A DNA stretch of 56,586 bases. It comes from Betaproteobacteria bacterium RIFCSPLOWO2_12_FULL_68_20 (lineage in GTDB: Bacteria > Pseudomonadota > Gammaproteobacteria > Burkholderiales > SG8-39). The notes beneath the pieces are model-generated. The model was not told where the DNA came from. It made no database searches and saw only the letters and a program-made list of their open reading frames with translations. Of this stretch, positions 39,469 to 47,761 are shown in pieces. The translations under genes and the position numbers were made by a program. Location of the stretch: NCBI GenBank assembly GCA_001770655.1, contig MERQ01000062.1:1-56586 (forward strand), written 5' to 3'. Positions within the stretch are counted from its first letter, which is position 1; the number at the start of each line of letters is the position of its first letter.

Positions 39469-40854
39469 ATGAACAAGGCGCGCGAATTCGACCAGTCTGT
39501 GGTCGCCGAGCTCAAGGCGCTGCTCGGCGATCGCGTCTCGACCTCCGCGGCGGTGCGCGAGCACCACGGCAAGGACGAGTCGTACTTCCCCTGCGCGCCG
39601 CCCGACGCGGTGGTGTTCGCGCGCTCGACCGAAGAGGTGCGCGACGTCGTGAACATCTGCCGCCGGCACCGCGTGCCGATGATCCCGTTCGGGGTGGGCA
39701 CCTCGCTCGAGGGCCACGTGCTCGCGACGCGCGGCGGCGTTTCGATCGACATGAGCCAGATGAACCAGGTGCTCGCGGTGCACGAGGAGGACCTCGACGC
39801 CGTGGTGCAGCCCGGCGTCACGCGCAAGCAGCTGAACGAGCACATCAAGCACACGGGGCTGTTTTTCCCCGTCGACCCCGGCGCGGACGCGACGCTCGGC
39901 GGCATGGCGGCGACGCGCGCCTCGGGCACCAACGCGGTGCGCTACGGCACGATGCGCGAAAACGTGCTCGCGCTCGAGGTGGTGCTCGCCGACGGGCGCG
40001 TCATCCGCACTTCGCGCCGCGCCAAGAAGTCGGCCGCGGGCTACGACCTGACGCGGCTGTTCGTCGGCTCCGAGGGCACGCTCGGCATCATCACCGAGGT
40101 GTCGCTGCGCCTGTACCCGGTGCAGGAGGCGATGTCGGCGGCGGTGTGCGCGTTCGACTCGGTGGACGGCTGCACCAGGACCGTGATCCAGACCATCCAG
40201 GCCGGGATCCCGGTGGCGCGCTGCGATCTGGTGTGCGAGAAGACCATCGACGCGATCAACCGCTACAAGAAGACCGGCTACCGCGTCGCGCCGACGCTGT
40301 TTTTCGAGTTCCACGGCTCGCAGGCGAGCGTCGTCGAGCAGGCCGAGGCCGTGCAGGCGATCGCAAAGGACAACGGCGGCATGGATTTCGAGTGGGCGAC
40401 CAGGCCCGAGGACCGCAACCGCCTGTGGGACGCGCGCCATAGCGCCTACTTCGCCTGCCTGCAGCTGCGGCCCGGCGCGCGCGCGGTGTCGACGGACGTG
40501 TGCGTGCCGATCTCGCGCCTCGCCGACTGCGTGCACGAGACCATGGAGGACGTGAAGAGCTACATCGTCCCGGTGCCGGTGCTGGGCCACGTCGGCGACG
40601 GCAATTTCCACCTCGTGTTCCTGGTCGACCCGGCGAAGCCGCAGGAAATCGAGCTGGCGAAGCAGTTCAACAGCCGCCTGGTGGCGCGCGCGCTCGCGAT
40701 GGAGGGCACCTGCACCGGCGAGCACGGAATCGGCTTCGGCAAGATGGCCTCGCTGCGCTCCGAGCTGGGCGAGGCGGTGGACGTGATGGGCGACATCAAG
40801 CGCGCGCTCGACCCCGAAAACCTGATGAACCCCGGCAAGGTGGTGGCCCTGTGA
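39469..40854 (+). CDS. FAD-linked oxidase, D-lactate/glycolate dehydrogenase type
   Basis: A 461-residue flavoprotein of the GlcD/Dld family. FAD-binding domain: PFGVGTSLEGHVLATRGGVSIDM, PVDPGADATLGGMAATRASGTNAVRYGTMRENVL; C-terminal oxidase domain: PVLGHVGDGNFHLVFLVDP and GTCTGEHGIGFGKM with the conserved histidines. It oxidises a D-2-hydroxyacid, most likely D-lactate, to the 2-oxoacid and passes electrons to quinone or cytochrome c. The closest type is the single-subunit eukaryote-like D-lactate dehydrogenase rather than GlcDEF, as no GlcE/F follows. TACAAT at 39417-39422 is a possible -10. Confidence 0.92.
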   Translation: MNKAREFDQSVVAELKALLGDRVSTSAAVREHHGKDESYFPCAPPDAVVFARSTEEVRDVVNICRRHRVPMIPFGVGTSLEGHVLATRGGVSIDMSQMNQVLAVHEEDLDAVVQPGVTRKQLNEHIKHTGLFFPVDPGADATLGGMAATRASGTNAVRYGTMRENVLALEVVLADGRVIRTSRRAKKSAAGYDLTRLFVGSEGTLGIITEVSLRLYPVQEAMSAAVCAFDSVDGCTRTVIQTIQAGIPVARCDLVCEKTIDAINRYKKTGYRVAPTLFFEFHGSQASVVEQAEAVQAIAKDNGGMDFEWATRPEDRNRLWDARHSAYFACLQLRPGARAVSTDVCVPISRLADCVHETMEDVKSYIVPVPVLGHVGDGNFHLVFLVDPAKPQEIELAKQFNSRLVARALAMEGTCTGEHGIGFGKMASLRSELGEAVDVMGDIKRALDPENLMNPGKVVAL

Positions 40855-41309
40855 GCGCCGACAAAAGGCTCGAGGAGCTGGGGATCGCGCTGGCGGCGCC
40901 GGGCGCCCCGGTGGCGAACTATGTGAACGCGGTGCGCGCGGGGAACCTGCTGTTTCTCGCCGGGAAGGGCCCGAGCGCGGTCGACGGAGTGCGGCCCGCG
41001 GGCAAGCTGGGACGCGAGCTCAGCGTCGAGCAGGGCTACAAATTCGCCCGCACCATCGCGCTCGCGCACCTCGCGGTGATCAAGGCCGAGCTGGGAAGCC
41101 TCGACAAGGTGAAGCGCGTGGTGAAGGTGCTCGGCATGGTGAACGCCATGCCGGAATTCACCGATCACCCGAAGGTGATCAACGGCTATTCGGACCTGCT
41201 GGTCGAGGTGTTCGGCGAGCGCGGCAAGCACGCGCGCTCCGCGGTCGGCATGGGATCCCTGCCGAACGCGATCCCGGTGGAGATCGAGGCGGTCGTCGAA
41301 GTCGAGTAG
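40851..41309 (+). CDS. RidA (YjgF/YER057c) family protein
   Basis: A 152-residue protein of the longer RidA subgroup: LGIALAAPGAPVANYVNAVRAGNLLFLAGKGP, VEQGYKFARTIALAHLAVIKAELGSLDKVKRVVKVLGMVN, and GKHARSAVGMGSLPNAIPVEIEAVVEV. The Arg that binds the carboxylate in RidA deaminases corresponds to R in HARSAVG. RidA hydrolyses reactive enamine/imine intermediates from amino-acid metabolism. GTG 40851 overlaps the stop of the flavoprotein gene, so they are coupled. Confidence 0.92.
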   Translation: MSADKRLEELGIALAAPGAPVANYVNAVRAGNLLFLAGKGPSAVDGVRPAGKLGRELSVEQGYKFARTIALAHLAVIKAELGSLDKVKRVVKVLGMVNAMPEFTDHPKVINGYSDLLVEVFGERGKHARSAVGMGSLPNAIPVEIEAVVEVE

Positions 41310-41317
41310 GCAAATCG

Positions 41318-41361
41318 GGGACAGACCACGTTTCCCGGGAAAACGTGGTCTGTCCCTGTTT
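41318..41361. terminator. Perfect 16-bp palindrome, shared terminator of ridA-like and orn
   Basis: GGGACAGACCACGTTT (41318-41333) pairs perfectly with AAACGTGGTCTGTCCC (41341-41356) around CCCGGGA, followed by TGTTTTT on the plus strand. It lies between two converging genes. The GGGGACAGACCACG word is familiar from dispersed repeats in proteobacterial genomes, so it may be a captured repeat acting as a terminator. Confidence 0.8.
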
Positions 41362-41362
41362 T

Positions 41363-41908
41363 TCAGATGCTCATCACGGTGCGGCGGTAGTACTTCAGCT
41401 CCTCGATCGATTCGAGGATGTCGGCGAGCGCCTCGTGCTTGTTCTCCTTGACGAGCTTCTTCGCGACCTCGGGCTTCCAGCGCCGCACCAGCTCCTTGAC
41501 GGTGGAGACGTCGAGGTTGCGGTAATGGAAGTAGGCCTCCAGCCGCGGCATCCAGCGCGCGAGAAAGCGCCGGTCCTGGCAGATCGAGTTGCCGCACATC
41601 GGCGAGGCGTTCGCCGGCACGTGCTGCGCGAGGAACCCGATCGCCTGGTCCTCGGCCTGCGCCTCGCCGAGCGCGGATGCCTTCACCTTGCCGATCAGGC
41701 CGGACTTGGCATGCACGCTCTTGTTCCATGAATCCATGGCGCCGAGCACCTCGTCGGGCTGGTGCAGCACCAGCACCGGCCCCTGCGCGACGACCGCGAG
41801 CTGCGAGTCGGTGACGAGCAGCGCGATCTCCAGGATGCGGTCCGAGTCGGGCTGCAGGCCCGTCATCTCCATGTCGATCCAGATCAGGTTGTTCTGGTCG
41901 GCGGGCAT
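41363..41908 (-). CDS. orn: Oligoribonuclease
   Basis: A 181-residue DEDDh 3'-5' exonuclease. Motifs: [22 protein letters not shown] (D12, E14), [19 protein letters not shown] (Asp), and [12 protein letters not shown] with the later H-E-A-L-A-D block ([18 protein letters not shown]). It degrades 2-4 nt RNA and pGpG, so it affects c-di-GMP turnover, and is usually essential. It diverges from the M48 protease gene with only 18 bases between start codons. Confidence 0.96.
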   Translation of the reverse strand: MPADQNNLIWIDMEMTGLQPDSDRILEIALLVTDSQLAVVAQGPVLVLHQPDEVLGAMDSWNKSVHAKSGLIGKVKASALGEAQAEDQAIGFLAQHVPANASPMCGNSICQDRRFLARWMPRLEAYFHYRNLDVSTVKELVRRWKPEVAKKLVKENKHEALADILESIEELKYYRRTVMSI

Positions 41909-41926
41909 GCTTTATTCTCTCACGGC

Positions 41927-43177
41927 GTGAGCAACGAATTCGCCTGGGTCTTCCTCGCCGCGCTGGCGCTCGCGAGCGCCGCGCGCCTGTGGCTCGCCGC
42001 GCGCCAGATCGGCCACGTGCGCGCGCACCGCGACGCCGTGCCGGCGGGATTCGCCGAGGCGATGCCGCTCGCCGCGCACCGCAAAGCCGCCGACTACACG
42101 GTCGCCAAGGAGCGGCTCGGGATCGTCGACATCCTGGTCGGTGCGGCGGTGCTGCTTGCGCTCACGCTCGGCGGGCTGCTGCAGTGGCTCTCGGACCAGT
42201 GGGCGCGCGTGCTCGATGCAGGCGGGGTCGCGCACGGCACCGCGCTCATCGTGACGGCGCTGGTGCTGCTCTCGGCGCTGGAGCTTCCGATCGCAATCTG
42301 GCGCACCTTCGTGATCGAGGCGCGCTTCGGCTTCAACCGCATGACGGCGGCGCTGTATGTCGCGGATCTCGCGAAGCACGCGGCGCTCGGCGCGGTGCTC
42401 GGCGTTCCGCTGGTGGTGCTGGTGCTGTGGCTGATGGCGCGCATGGGCGCGCTGTGGTGGGTCTGGGTGTGGGGCGCCTGGGCGGGGTTCAACCTGCTCG
42501 TGCTGCTCATCTACCCCGCGTTCATCGCGCCGCTGTTCAACAAGTTCACCCCGCTCGCCGACCCGGCGCTCGCCGGGCGCATCGAGGCGCTGCTCGAGCG
42601 CTGCGGCTTCCGCTCGAAGGGCCTGTACGTCATGGACGGCTCGAAGCGCTCCAGCCACGGCAACGCCTATTTCACCGGCTTCGGGGCGGCGAAGCGCATC
42701 GTGTTCTTCGACACGCTGCTCGCGCGCCTGGCGCCGCCCGAGGTCGAGGCGGTGCTCGCGCACGAGCTCGGCCATTACCGGCGCCACCACGTCTGGAAGC
42801 GGGTGGCGCTGCTGTTCGCGGTCTCGGCTGCGCTGCTCGCGCTGCTCGGCTCGCTGATCGGCGAGCCGTGGTTCTACGAGGGGCTCGGCGTCTCCGGCCG
42901 CGGCACGGCGATGGCGCTCCTGCTGTTCGTCCTGGTGGTCCCGGTGTTCGGCTTTTTCCTGCAGCCCCTCGCCAGCCTGTACTCGCGCCGGCACGAATTC
43001 GAGGCCGACGCCTACGCGGCCGCGCACTCGAGCGCCGCCGACCTGGTCAAAGCCCTTGTGAAGCTGTACCAGGACAACGCCGCGACCCTGACCCCCGACC
43101 CGCTGCACTCGGTGTTCTACGATTCGCATCCGCCGGCGGCGGCGCGCATCTCCCGGCTGCAGCAGCAAAGCGCCTGA
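41927..43177 (+). CDS. M48-family membrane zinc metalloprotease (Ste24/CAAX type)
   Basis: A 416-residue membrane protease. Several N-terminal helices with RFGFNRM and [15 protein letters not shown], then the zinc site HELGH with the third ligand in EFEADAYA, the pattern of Ste24-like CAAX prenyl protease 1 proteins. Bacterial relatives take part in membrane-protein quality control. The start is GTG 41927; TATTCT (41913-41918) lies eight bases upstream, another leaderless-type arrangement. Genes for a pterin dehydratase and a DUF2007 protein follow closely. Confidence 0.93.
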   Translation: MSNEFAWVFLAALALASAARLWLAARQIGHVRAHRDAVPAGFAEAMPLAAHRKAADYTVAKERLGIVDILVGAAVLLALTLGGLLQWLSDQWARVLDAGGVAHGTALIVTALVLLSALELPIAIWRTFVIEARFGFNRMTAALYVADLAKHAALGAVLGVPLVVLVLWLMARMGALWWVWVWGAWAGFNLLVLLIYPAFIAPLFNKFTPLADPALAGRIEALLERCGFRSKGLYVMDGSKRSSHGNAYFTGFGAAKRIVFFDTLLARLAPPEVEAVLAHELGHYRRHHVWKRVALLFAVSAALLALLGSLIGEPWFYEGLGVSGRGTAMALLLFVLVVPVFGFFLQPLASLYSRRHEFEADAYAAAHSSAADLVKALVKLYQDNAATLTPDPLHSVFYDSHPPAAARISRLQQQSA

Positions 43178-43184
43178 GGCCCCC

Positions 43185-43514
43185 ATGAACGACCTGGTGA
43201 CGAAGAAGTGCAAGCCCTGCGAAGGCGGAATGCCGCCGCTCGACGAGCAGCAGGCAGGAGAGATGCTCAAGCAGCTGAAGGGCTGGATCCTCGAGGACGG
43301 CAAGCTCGTGAAGCTCTATCCGTTCAAGAACTACTACCAGACGATGGCGTTCGTGAACGCGCTCGCCTGGATCTCGCACCGCGAGGACCACCACCCGGAC
43401 CTGAGCGTCGGCTACAACCAGTGCCGGGTCGAGTACTCGACCCACGCGATCGGCGGGCTTTCCGAGAACGACTTCATCTGCGCGGCCAAATGCGACGCGC
43501 TGTTCGATCTGTGA
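43185..43514 (+). CDS. 4a-hydroxytetrahydrobiopterin dehydratase (PCD/DCoH)
   Basis: A 109-residue pterin-4a-carbinolamine dehydratase. The active-site block is [42 protein letters not shown], with the catalytic histidines in EDHHPD and THAIGGL. It recycles the pterin cofactor of aromatic amino-acid hydroxylases, or in bacteria without them works in molybdopterin-related steps. The short N-terminal CKPCEGG cysteine pair is a frequent variant. It overlaps the DUF2007 gene by four bases. Confidence 0.94.
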   Translation: MNDLVTKKCKPCEGGMPPLDEQQAGEMLKQLKGWILEDGKLVKLYPFKNYYQTMAFVNALAWISHREDHHPDLSVGYNQCRVEYSTHAIGGLSENDFICAAKCDALFDL

Positions 43515-43807
43515 AGAGAATCTACAGCTCGTTCAATCTCCAGGCGGTGCACCACGCGCGGAACCTGCTCGAAGCCGATGGCATTCGCGCGGTCGTCCGG
43601 AACGAGGTCCTGTCCTCGGCCATGGGCGAGCTGCCGCCGGCGGAATGCCAGGCCGAGGTCTGGGTGCTGGACGACGCCGACGCCGCGCGCGCCGAGGAAG
43701 TGCTGCTCAGGCGCCGCCCCGCCGGGCCGGACTGGCGCTGCAGCTGCGGCGAGACCCTGGGGCCGCAGTTCACCCAGTGCTGGCGCTGCGGCGCCTATCG
43801 CGCCTGA
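43511..43807 (+). CDS. DUF2007-type protein with C-terminal zinc ribbon
   Basis: A 98-residue protein. [30 protein letters not shown] and [21 protein letters not shown] form a DUF2007 (signal-transducing PII-like ferredoxin-fold) domain; [23 protein letters not shown] adds four cysteines in CxC...CxxC order that can bind zinc. Function unknown. GTG 43511 overlaps the upstream stop (GTGA). Confidence 0.82.
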   Translation: MKRIYSSFNLQAVHHARNLLEADGIRAVVRNEVLSSAMGELPPAECQAEVWVLDDADAARAEEVLLRRRPAGPDWRCSCGETLGPQFTQCWRCGAYRA

Positions 43808-43811
43808 CGGC

Positions 43812-44717
43812 TCACAGCAGTCGTACCACGCCGATCACGATCAGCGCGAACACCCACACGACCAGCGCGCGCCACAGCAGCCCCACCGTGCTGTCGAGGA
43901 AGGGGCCGTCCGCCGGCTCGCCCACCCCGAGCTCCGGGCGCGGGCGCATGCCCTCGATTTCCTGCAGCGGCATGCCCAGCCGCACGCCCATGGCGCCTGC
44001 GCCTGCCGCGAGCACCACCCCGGCGTTCGGATCGGGCCAGCTGCGCGCCTGCGTGCGCCAGCAGTAGGCGGCGTCCTCGAAGTCGCCGACCACGGCGAAC
44101 ACGGCCGCGGTGAAGCGCACCGCCGGCCATTCGAGCACGAAGAACGCCTTCCGGGCGAAGCCGCCGAACGCGCCGAGGTCCTGCCAGCGCCGCGCCAGGA
44201 ACGCGGCGAGCCGGTACAGGATCGCGCCGCTCGGTCCGGGCAGGACCACGTACCACAGCAGCACTCCGAACACGTGCCGGTGCGAGGCGATGAGCGCTTC
44301 CTCGATCGCGAGCCGGATCACCTCCTCGCGGCTGCGCAGCACGCCCGGCTCGCCGCGCCACCCGGATATCAGCGATTGCGCCCGCTCCAGCTCGCCCTCG
44401 CGGATCGCCGCCTGGATGGCGGTGAACGAGTGGCTGAACTGGCGAAAGCCGAGCGTCAGGTAAAGCGCGGCGACGTCGAACAGGAGCCCGAGCAGCGGGC
44501 TCAATCCGGCGAGCAGCGCGTGGATCAGGATCGCGCCGGCGAGCGCGGGGACCACGGCGACCAGCCACGCGATCGCGCCGTGCCTCGCCTCTCCGGCGTT
44601 GAACGAGCGCTCGAGCCAGCCGGCGAAGCCGCCCAGCGCGGCGGCCACCGCCGTGCGCTCGGCGAGCGGGCGCCACTGCTCGAGCAGGAGCGCGGCGATG
44701 ATCGCGACTATCCCCAT
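43812..44717 (-). CDS. CobD/CbiB family membrane protein
   Basis: A 301-residue integral membrane protein with about five helices. It opens with IIAALLLEQWRPL, and contains LTLGFRQFSHSFTAIQAAIREGELERAQ, EEVIRLAIEEALIASHRHVFGVLLWYVVLPGPSGAILYRLAA and YCWRTQARSWPDPNAGVVLAAGAGAMGVRLG, which parallel CbiB (cobinamide-phosphate synthase) and AmpE. No other cobalamin gene is near, and the isolated copy in Burkholderiales is of unproven function. It diverges from the SapC gene. Confidence 0.87.
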   Translation of the reverse strand: MGIVAIIAALLLEQWRPLAERTAVAAALGGFAGWLERSFNAGEARHGAIAWLVAVVPALAGAILIHALLAGLSPLLGLLFDVAALYLTLGFRQFSHSFTAIQAAIREGELERAQSLISGWRGEPGVLRSREEVIRLAIEEALIASHRHVFGVLLWYVVLPGPSGAILYRLAAFLARRWQDLGAFGGFARKAFFVLEWPAVRFTAAVFAVVGDFEDAAYCWRTQARSWPDPNAGVVLAAGAGAMGVRLGMPLQEIEGMRPRPELGVGEPADGPFLDSTVGLLWRALVVWVFALIVIGVVRLL

Positions 44718-44743
44718 GCGGCCATTCTATACAATGCCCGGCG

Positions 44744-45490
44744 ATGAAAATCACCGCGCCGTACGGCTACGACGAGATCGTTCCGCTCAGGAAGACTCAC
44801 CGGGTGCTGATGCCAGCGGGATCGACGCCGGCGTTCTGCCGCGCCCTGAACGCGCTCGCGATCACCGGCGCCGAGTTCACCGCCGCCGCGCGCGACTACC
44901 CGATCGTGTTCGCGAGCCTCGACCGCGCCAGGAGCTTCGCCCCGGTGGTCGTGCTCGGGCTGGACGAGGGCGAGAACCTGTTCGTGGACGCATCCGGCGA
45001 GTGGGATCGCTCGGCCTATTTCCCGGCGTTCGTGCGCCGCCATCCGTTCTGCATCTCCAAGCTCTACGTGGACGGGGAGCCGAGGAGCGAGCGCGTGGTG
45101 TGCGTGGCGAAGGCCTACGTGGACGATTCTGGCGTGCAGCTGTTCGACGCGCAGGGGCGGCCGGCCGCGCGCTGGGGCGCGCTCGAGCGGCTGCTCGCCG
45201 CCTACGAGGCGGACCTCGACCTCACCGCGCAGATGTGCGCGGCGCTCGCGCGGCTGCGGCTGTTCGAGCCGTTCTCGATGCGCGTGGTCGGCGAAGACCT
45301 TGCCGAGATCAAGCTCGCGGGCATGTACCGCGTCGGCGAGGCGAGGCTGCGCGACCTCAAGCCGGCGAGCCACAAGGTGCTGGTGGCGAAGGGCTTCATG
45401 GGAAGGATCTACGCCCACCTGCACTCGCTCGAGAACTTCGCGCGCCTGGCGGCGCTCAGGGTGCGTCGAGCAGGCGCCGGTAGAGGTTGA
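44744..45490 (+). CDS. SapC family protein
   Basis: A 248-residue protein of the SapC family: the N-terminal half FCRALNALAITGAEFTAAARDYPIVFAS, the GLDEGENLFVDASGEWDRSAYFPAFVRRHPF block, and the C-terminal FEPFSMRV. SapC proteins are associated with surface-layer or type I secretion gene sets in Campylobacter and are common, unexplained, in proteobacteria. TACAAT (44730-44735) lies eight bases before ATG 44744. Its last 35 bases overlap the converging Nudix gene. Confidence 0.88.
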   Translation: MKITAPYGYDEIVPLRKTHRVLMPAGSTPAFCRALNALAITGAEFTAAARDYPIVFASLDRARSFAPVVVLGLDEGENLFVDASGEWDRSAYFPAFVRRHPFCISKLYVDGEPRSERVVCVAKAYVDDSGVQLFDAQGRPAARWGALERLLAAYEADLDLTAQMCAALARLRLFEPFSMRVVGEDLAEIKLAGMYRVGEARLRDLKPASHKVLVAKGFMGRIYAHLHSLENFARLAALRVRRAGAGRG

Positions 45491-46082
45491 CCAGCATGCC
45501 CGCGGTCGCGCCCCAGATCGTGCGGCCGCGGTACTCGAACGCGTAGTACCACACGGTGCTCCCCTGGAACTCGCGCGAGCGCCGCTCGCGGTTCGCCGGG
45601 TCGAGCAGGAACGACAGCGGCACCTCGAATGCTTCCTCGACTTCGTGCGGATCGAGCCTGAGCTCGAAGGGCACGGCGACGAAGCCGACGACCGGCGTGA
45701 TCAGGTATCCGGTGCGCGTGTGGTAGCCCTGGAGCATGCCCACGACTTCGACCCGCTCCGGCGCGATGCCGACCTCCTCCTCGGTTTCGCGCAGCGCAGT
45801 GGATTCGGCCGAGCGGTCGTGCGGCTCGCTGCGACCGCCGGGAAAGCTCACCTGCCCGGAGTGGCTCTTCAGGTGCGAGGTGCGCTGGGTGAACAGCACG
45901 GTCAGCTCGGGCGCGCGCGCGACGATCGGCACCAGGACCGACGCCGCAACGAGCTGGTCCGCTTCGGGCGGCGCCCCCTGGTCGCCGCAGACCGACGCGG
46001 GGCGCCCGGGCCGCCGCAGGCGCCGGCGCAGCTCGGCGAGATCGAGCTCGATGGGTCGGTCGTGGATCAGGGTGGCGCGCAT
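45456..46082 (-). CDS. Nudix hydrolase, CoA pyrophosphatase type
   Basis: A 208-residue NudL-like enzyme. The UPF0035 motif LFTQRTSHLKSHSGQVSFPGG leads into the Nudix box SAESTALRETEEEVGI; catalytic Glu residues are in RETEEEVG. It would split CoA or acyl-CoA into 4'-phosphopantetheine and 3',5'-ADP. I choose ATG 46082 (MRATLIHDRP); ATG 46127 is an alternative that adds 15 residues. The gene end runs antisense into the sapC-like gene. Confidence 0.9.
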   Translation of the reverse strand: MRATLIHDRPIELDLAELRRRLRRPGRPASVCGDQGAPPEADQLVAASVLVPIVARAPELTVLFTQRTSHLKSHSGQVSFPGGRSEPHDRSAESTALRETEEEVGIAPERVEVVGMLQGYHTRTGYLITPVVGFVAVPFELRLDPHEVEEAFEVPLSFLLDPANRERRSREFQGSTVWYYAFEYRGRTIWGATAGMLVNLYRRLLDAP

Positions 46083-46172
46083 CCGGAATAGGTGCCGGGC
46101 CGTATGTGTTTGCGCTGAAGCCGGCATGTTAAGCCGGCCAGGCCGTTCACCATAACCCTTACAGGAGGAACC

Positions 46173-46406
46173 GTGAAGAGAATCGCTCTGTTCGTCGCCC
46201 TGGCCTTCGTCAGCTCTGCCGCGTTGGCGGCCCGCTGCCCGAAGGAAATGAAAGCCATCGACGCAGCCATGTCGAAGGCGAAGCCGGAACAGATGGCGGA
46301 AATCAAGAAGCTGCGCGCCGACGGCGAGGCGCTGCACAAGGCCGGCAAGCACGCCGAATCGACGGCGGCGCTCGACAAGGCCAAGGGAATGCTCGGCCTC
46401 AAGTAA
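46173..46406 (+). CDS. Small exported protein
   Basis: A 77-residue protein. GTG 46173 is preceded by AGGAGG. Residues 1-19 are a signal peptide (IALFVALAFVSSAALA), leaving a mature helical Lys/Ala-rich peptide of about 57 residues with one cysteine (ARCPKEMKAIDAAMSKAKPEQ ... ALDKAKGML). Similar short periplasmic proteins are common in Burkholderiales; function unknown. A strong terminator follows directly, so it is probably monocistronic. Confidence 0.78.
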   Translation: MKRIALFVALAFVSSAALAARCPKEMKAIDAAMSKAKPEQMAEIKKLRADGEALHKAGKHAESTAALDKAKGMLGLK

Positions 46407-46420
46407 TCCGGGGCGCGAAG

Positions 46421-46450
46421 AAAAACGCCGCGCCCCGCGCGGCGTTTTTT
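46421..46450. terminator. Bidirectional intrinsic terminator
   Basis: ACGCCGCG (46425-46432) and CGCGGCGT (46438-46445) pair around a 5-base loop, extended by flanking A4 and T7. It serves the small exported gene on the plus strand and the quinone oxidoreductase on the minus strand. Confidence 0.9.
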
Positions 46451-46463
46451 TCGTCGTGCGGCG

Positions 46464-47435
46464 TCAGGGAAGCAGGATGATCGACCCGGTGGTCCTGCGC
46501 CCCTCGAGGTCGCGGTGCGCGGCCTGCGCGTCGGCGAGCTTGTAGCGCCCCGTCGTCTCGATTCTCACTTTCCCGGACTTCACCACCGAGAACAGCGCGT
46601 TCGCGCATTTTTCCAGGTCGGCGCGCGCCGCGATGTGAGTGAACAGCGTCGGCCGCGTCACATAGAGCGATCCCTTCTGTGCCAGCACGCCGAGGTTGAC
46701 CGGCGGCACCGGTCCCGAGGCGTTGCCGAACGACACCAGGAGCCCGAACGGCTGCAGGCAGTCGAGCGAGCCTTCCCAGGTGCTCTTGCCGACCGGGTCG
46801 TACACCACGCGCACTTTTTTCCCCCTGGTGATCTCCTTCACCCGTTCGACGAAATTCTCGCGCGCGTAGTTGATCACGTGGGTGCAGCCGTGCGCCCTGG
46901 CGAGCGCCGCCTTGTCGTCCGAGCCGACGGTGCCGATCGTTTTCACGCCGAGCTTCTTCAGCCACTGGCAGGCGATCAGGCCGACCCCGCCGGCGGCGGC
47001 GTGCCACAGCACCGTCTCGCCGCGCTTCACCTTGTAGGTGCGGTGAATGAGGTAGTAGACCGTCATGCCCTTGAGGAACATCGAGGCGGCCTGCTCGTCG
47101 CTGATGCCCTTGGGGAGCTTGACCAGCCGGTCGGCGGGCGCGAGGCGCGCCTCCGCGTACGAGCCGACAAGCCCTGTGTAGACCACGCGGTCGCCCGCCT
47201 TGAGCCCCTTCACGCCCGCGCCGACCGCCTCGACCACGCCCGCCGCCTCGTTTCCGGCAATCTGGGGAAGCTGCATCGGGTAAAGCCCCGAGCGCTGGTA
47301 GGTGTCGACGAAATTGACGCCGATCGCGGTGTGGCGCACGCGCGCCTGGCCGGGCCCCGGCTGGCCGACCTCGACCTCGTCGAGCTGCAGCACCTCGGGT
47401 CCGCCGGTCCTGTGGAAACGCACTGCCTTGGTCAT
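46464..47435 (-). CDS. Quinone oxidoreductase, zinc-independent MDR family
   Basis: A 323-residue medium-chain reductase similar to E. coli QorA. TGGPEVLQLDEVEVGQPGPGQ, GVNFVDTYQRSGLYPMQLPQIAGNEAAGVV and the NADPH site AAAGGVGLIACQWLKKLG are present; the zinc-binding cysteines of alcohol dehydrogenases are absent. It probably reduces quinones with one electron using NADPH, in the cytoplasm. A 33-base gap separates its start from the phaM-like gene's stop on the same strand. Confidence 0.94.
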   Translation of the reverse strand: MTKAVRFHRTGGPEVLQLDEVEVGQPGPGQARVRHTAIGVNFVDTYQRSGLYPMQLPQIAGNEAAGVVEAVGAGVKGLKAGDRVVYTGLVGSYAEARLAPADRLVKLPKGISDEQAASMFLKGMTVYYLIHRTYKVKRGETVLWHAAAGGVGLIACQWLKKLGVKTIGTVGSDDKAALARAHGCTHVINYARENFVERVKEITRGKKVRVVYDPVGKSTWEGSLDCLQPFGLLVSFGNASGPVPPVNLGVLAQKGSLYVTRPTLFTHIAARADLEKCANALFSVVKSGKVRIETTGRYKLADAQAAHRDLEGRRTTGSIILLP

Positions 47436-47468
47436 CGAATCTCCTCCTCGTTTGGAAAAAGAACGCAG

Positions 47469-47753
47469 CTATCCTTTCGGTCCTCCGGACGACGCCGGCG
47501 GGTTCGTCCCGCCGGCCGCCGCGCGCATCGCCTGGAGCGCGGTGCGCTGCAGCTCGAGGCCCTGGATCGAGAACTTCACCATGTTCAGGTTCATCGCCAG
47601 CCAGGCTTCGACCGAGCGCAGATCGGCGATGCGCCGGTCGATCTCGTCCGGATCGAGCGTGGGCATCGCCATGCCGGGCAGCGGGAGTCCGAGCGGGCCC
47701 CACAGGCGGCGGAACATCTCGAACGGATCCTGCGGCGGGTTCGGGTCGGCCAT
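47469..47753 (-). CDS. phaM: PhaM-type polyhydroxyalkanoate granule regulatory protein
   Basis: A 94-residue protein. PFEMFRRLWGPLGLPLPGMAMPTLDPDEIDRRIADLRSVEAWLAMNLNMVKFSIQGLELQRTALQAM matches the PhaM core: the phasin-activating helical part with the TLDPeEiDrRI motif. PhaM activates PHA synthase and ties granules to the nucleoid through a basic Lys-rich tail; this copy ends in GGTNPPASSGGPKG and lacks such a tail. The lysine-rich protein at 53740-54036 is a separate gene. It is adjacent to a patatin-like gene. Confidence 0.85.
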   Translation of the reverse strand: MADPNPPQDPFEMFRRLWGPLGLPLPGMAMPTLDPDEIDRRIADLRSVEAWLAMNLNMVKFSIQGLELQRTALQAMRAAAGGTNPPASSGGPKG

Positions 47754-47761
47754 GGCCTCTC

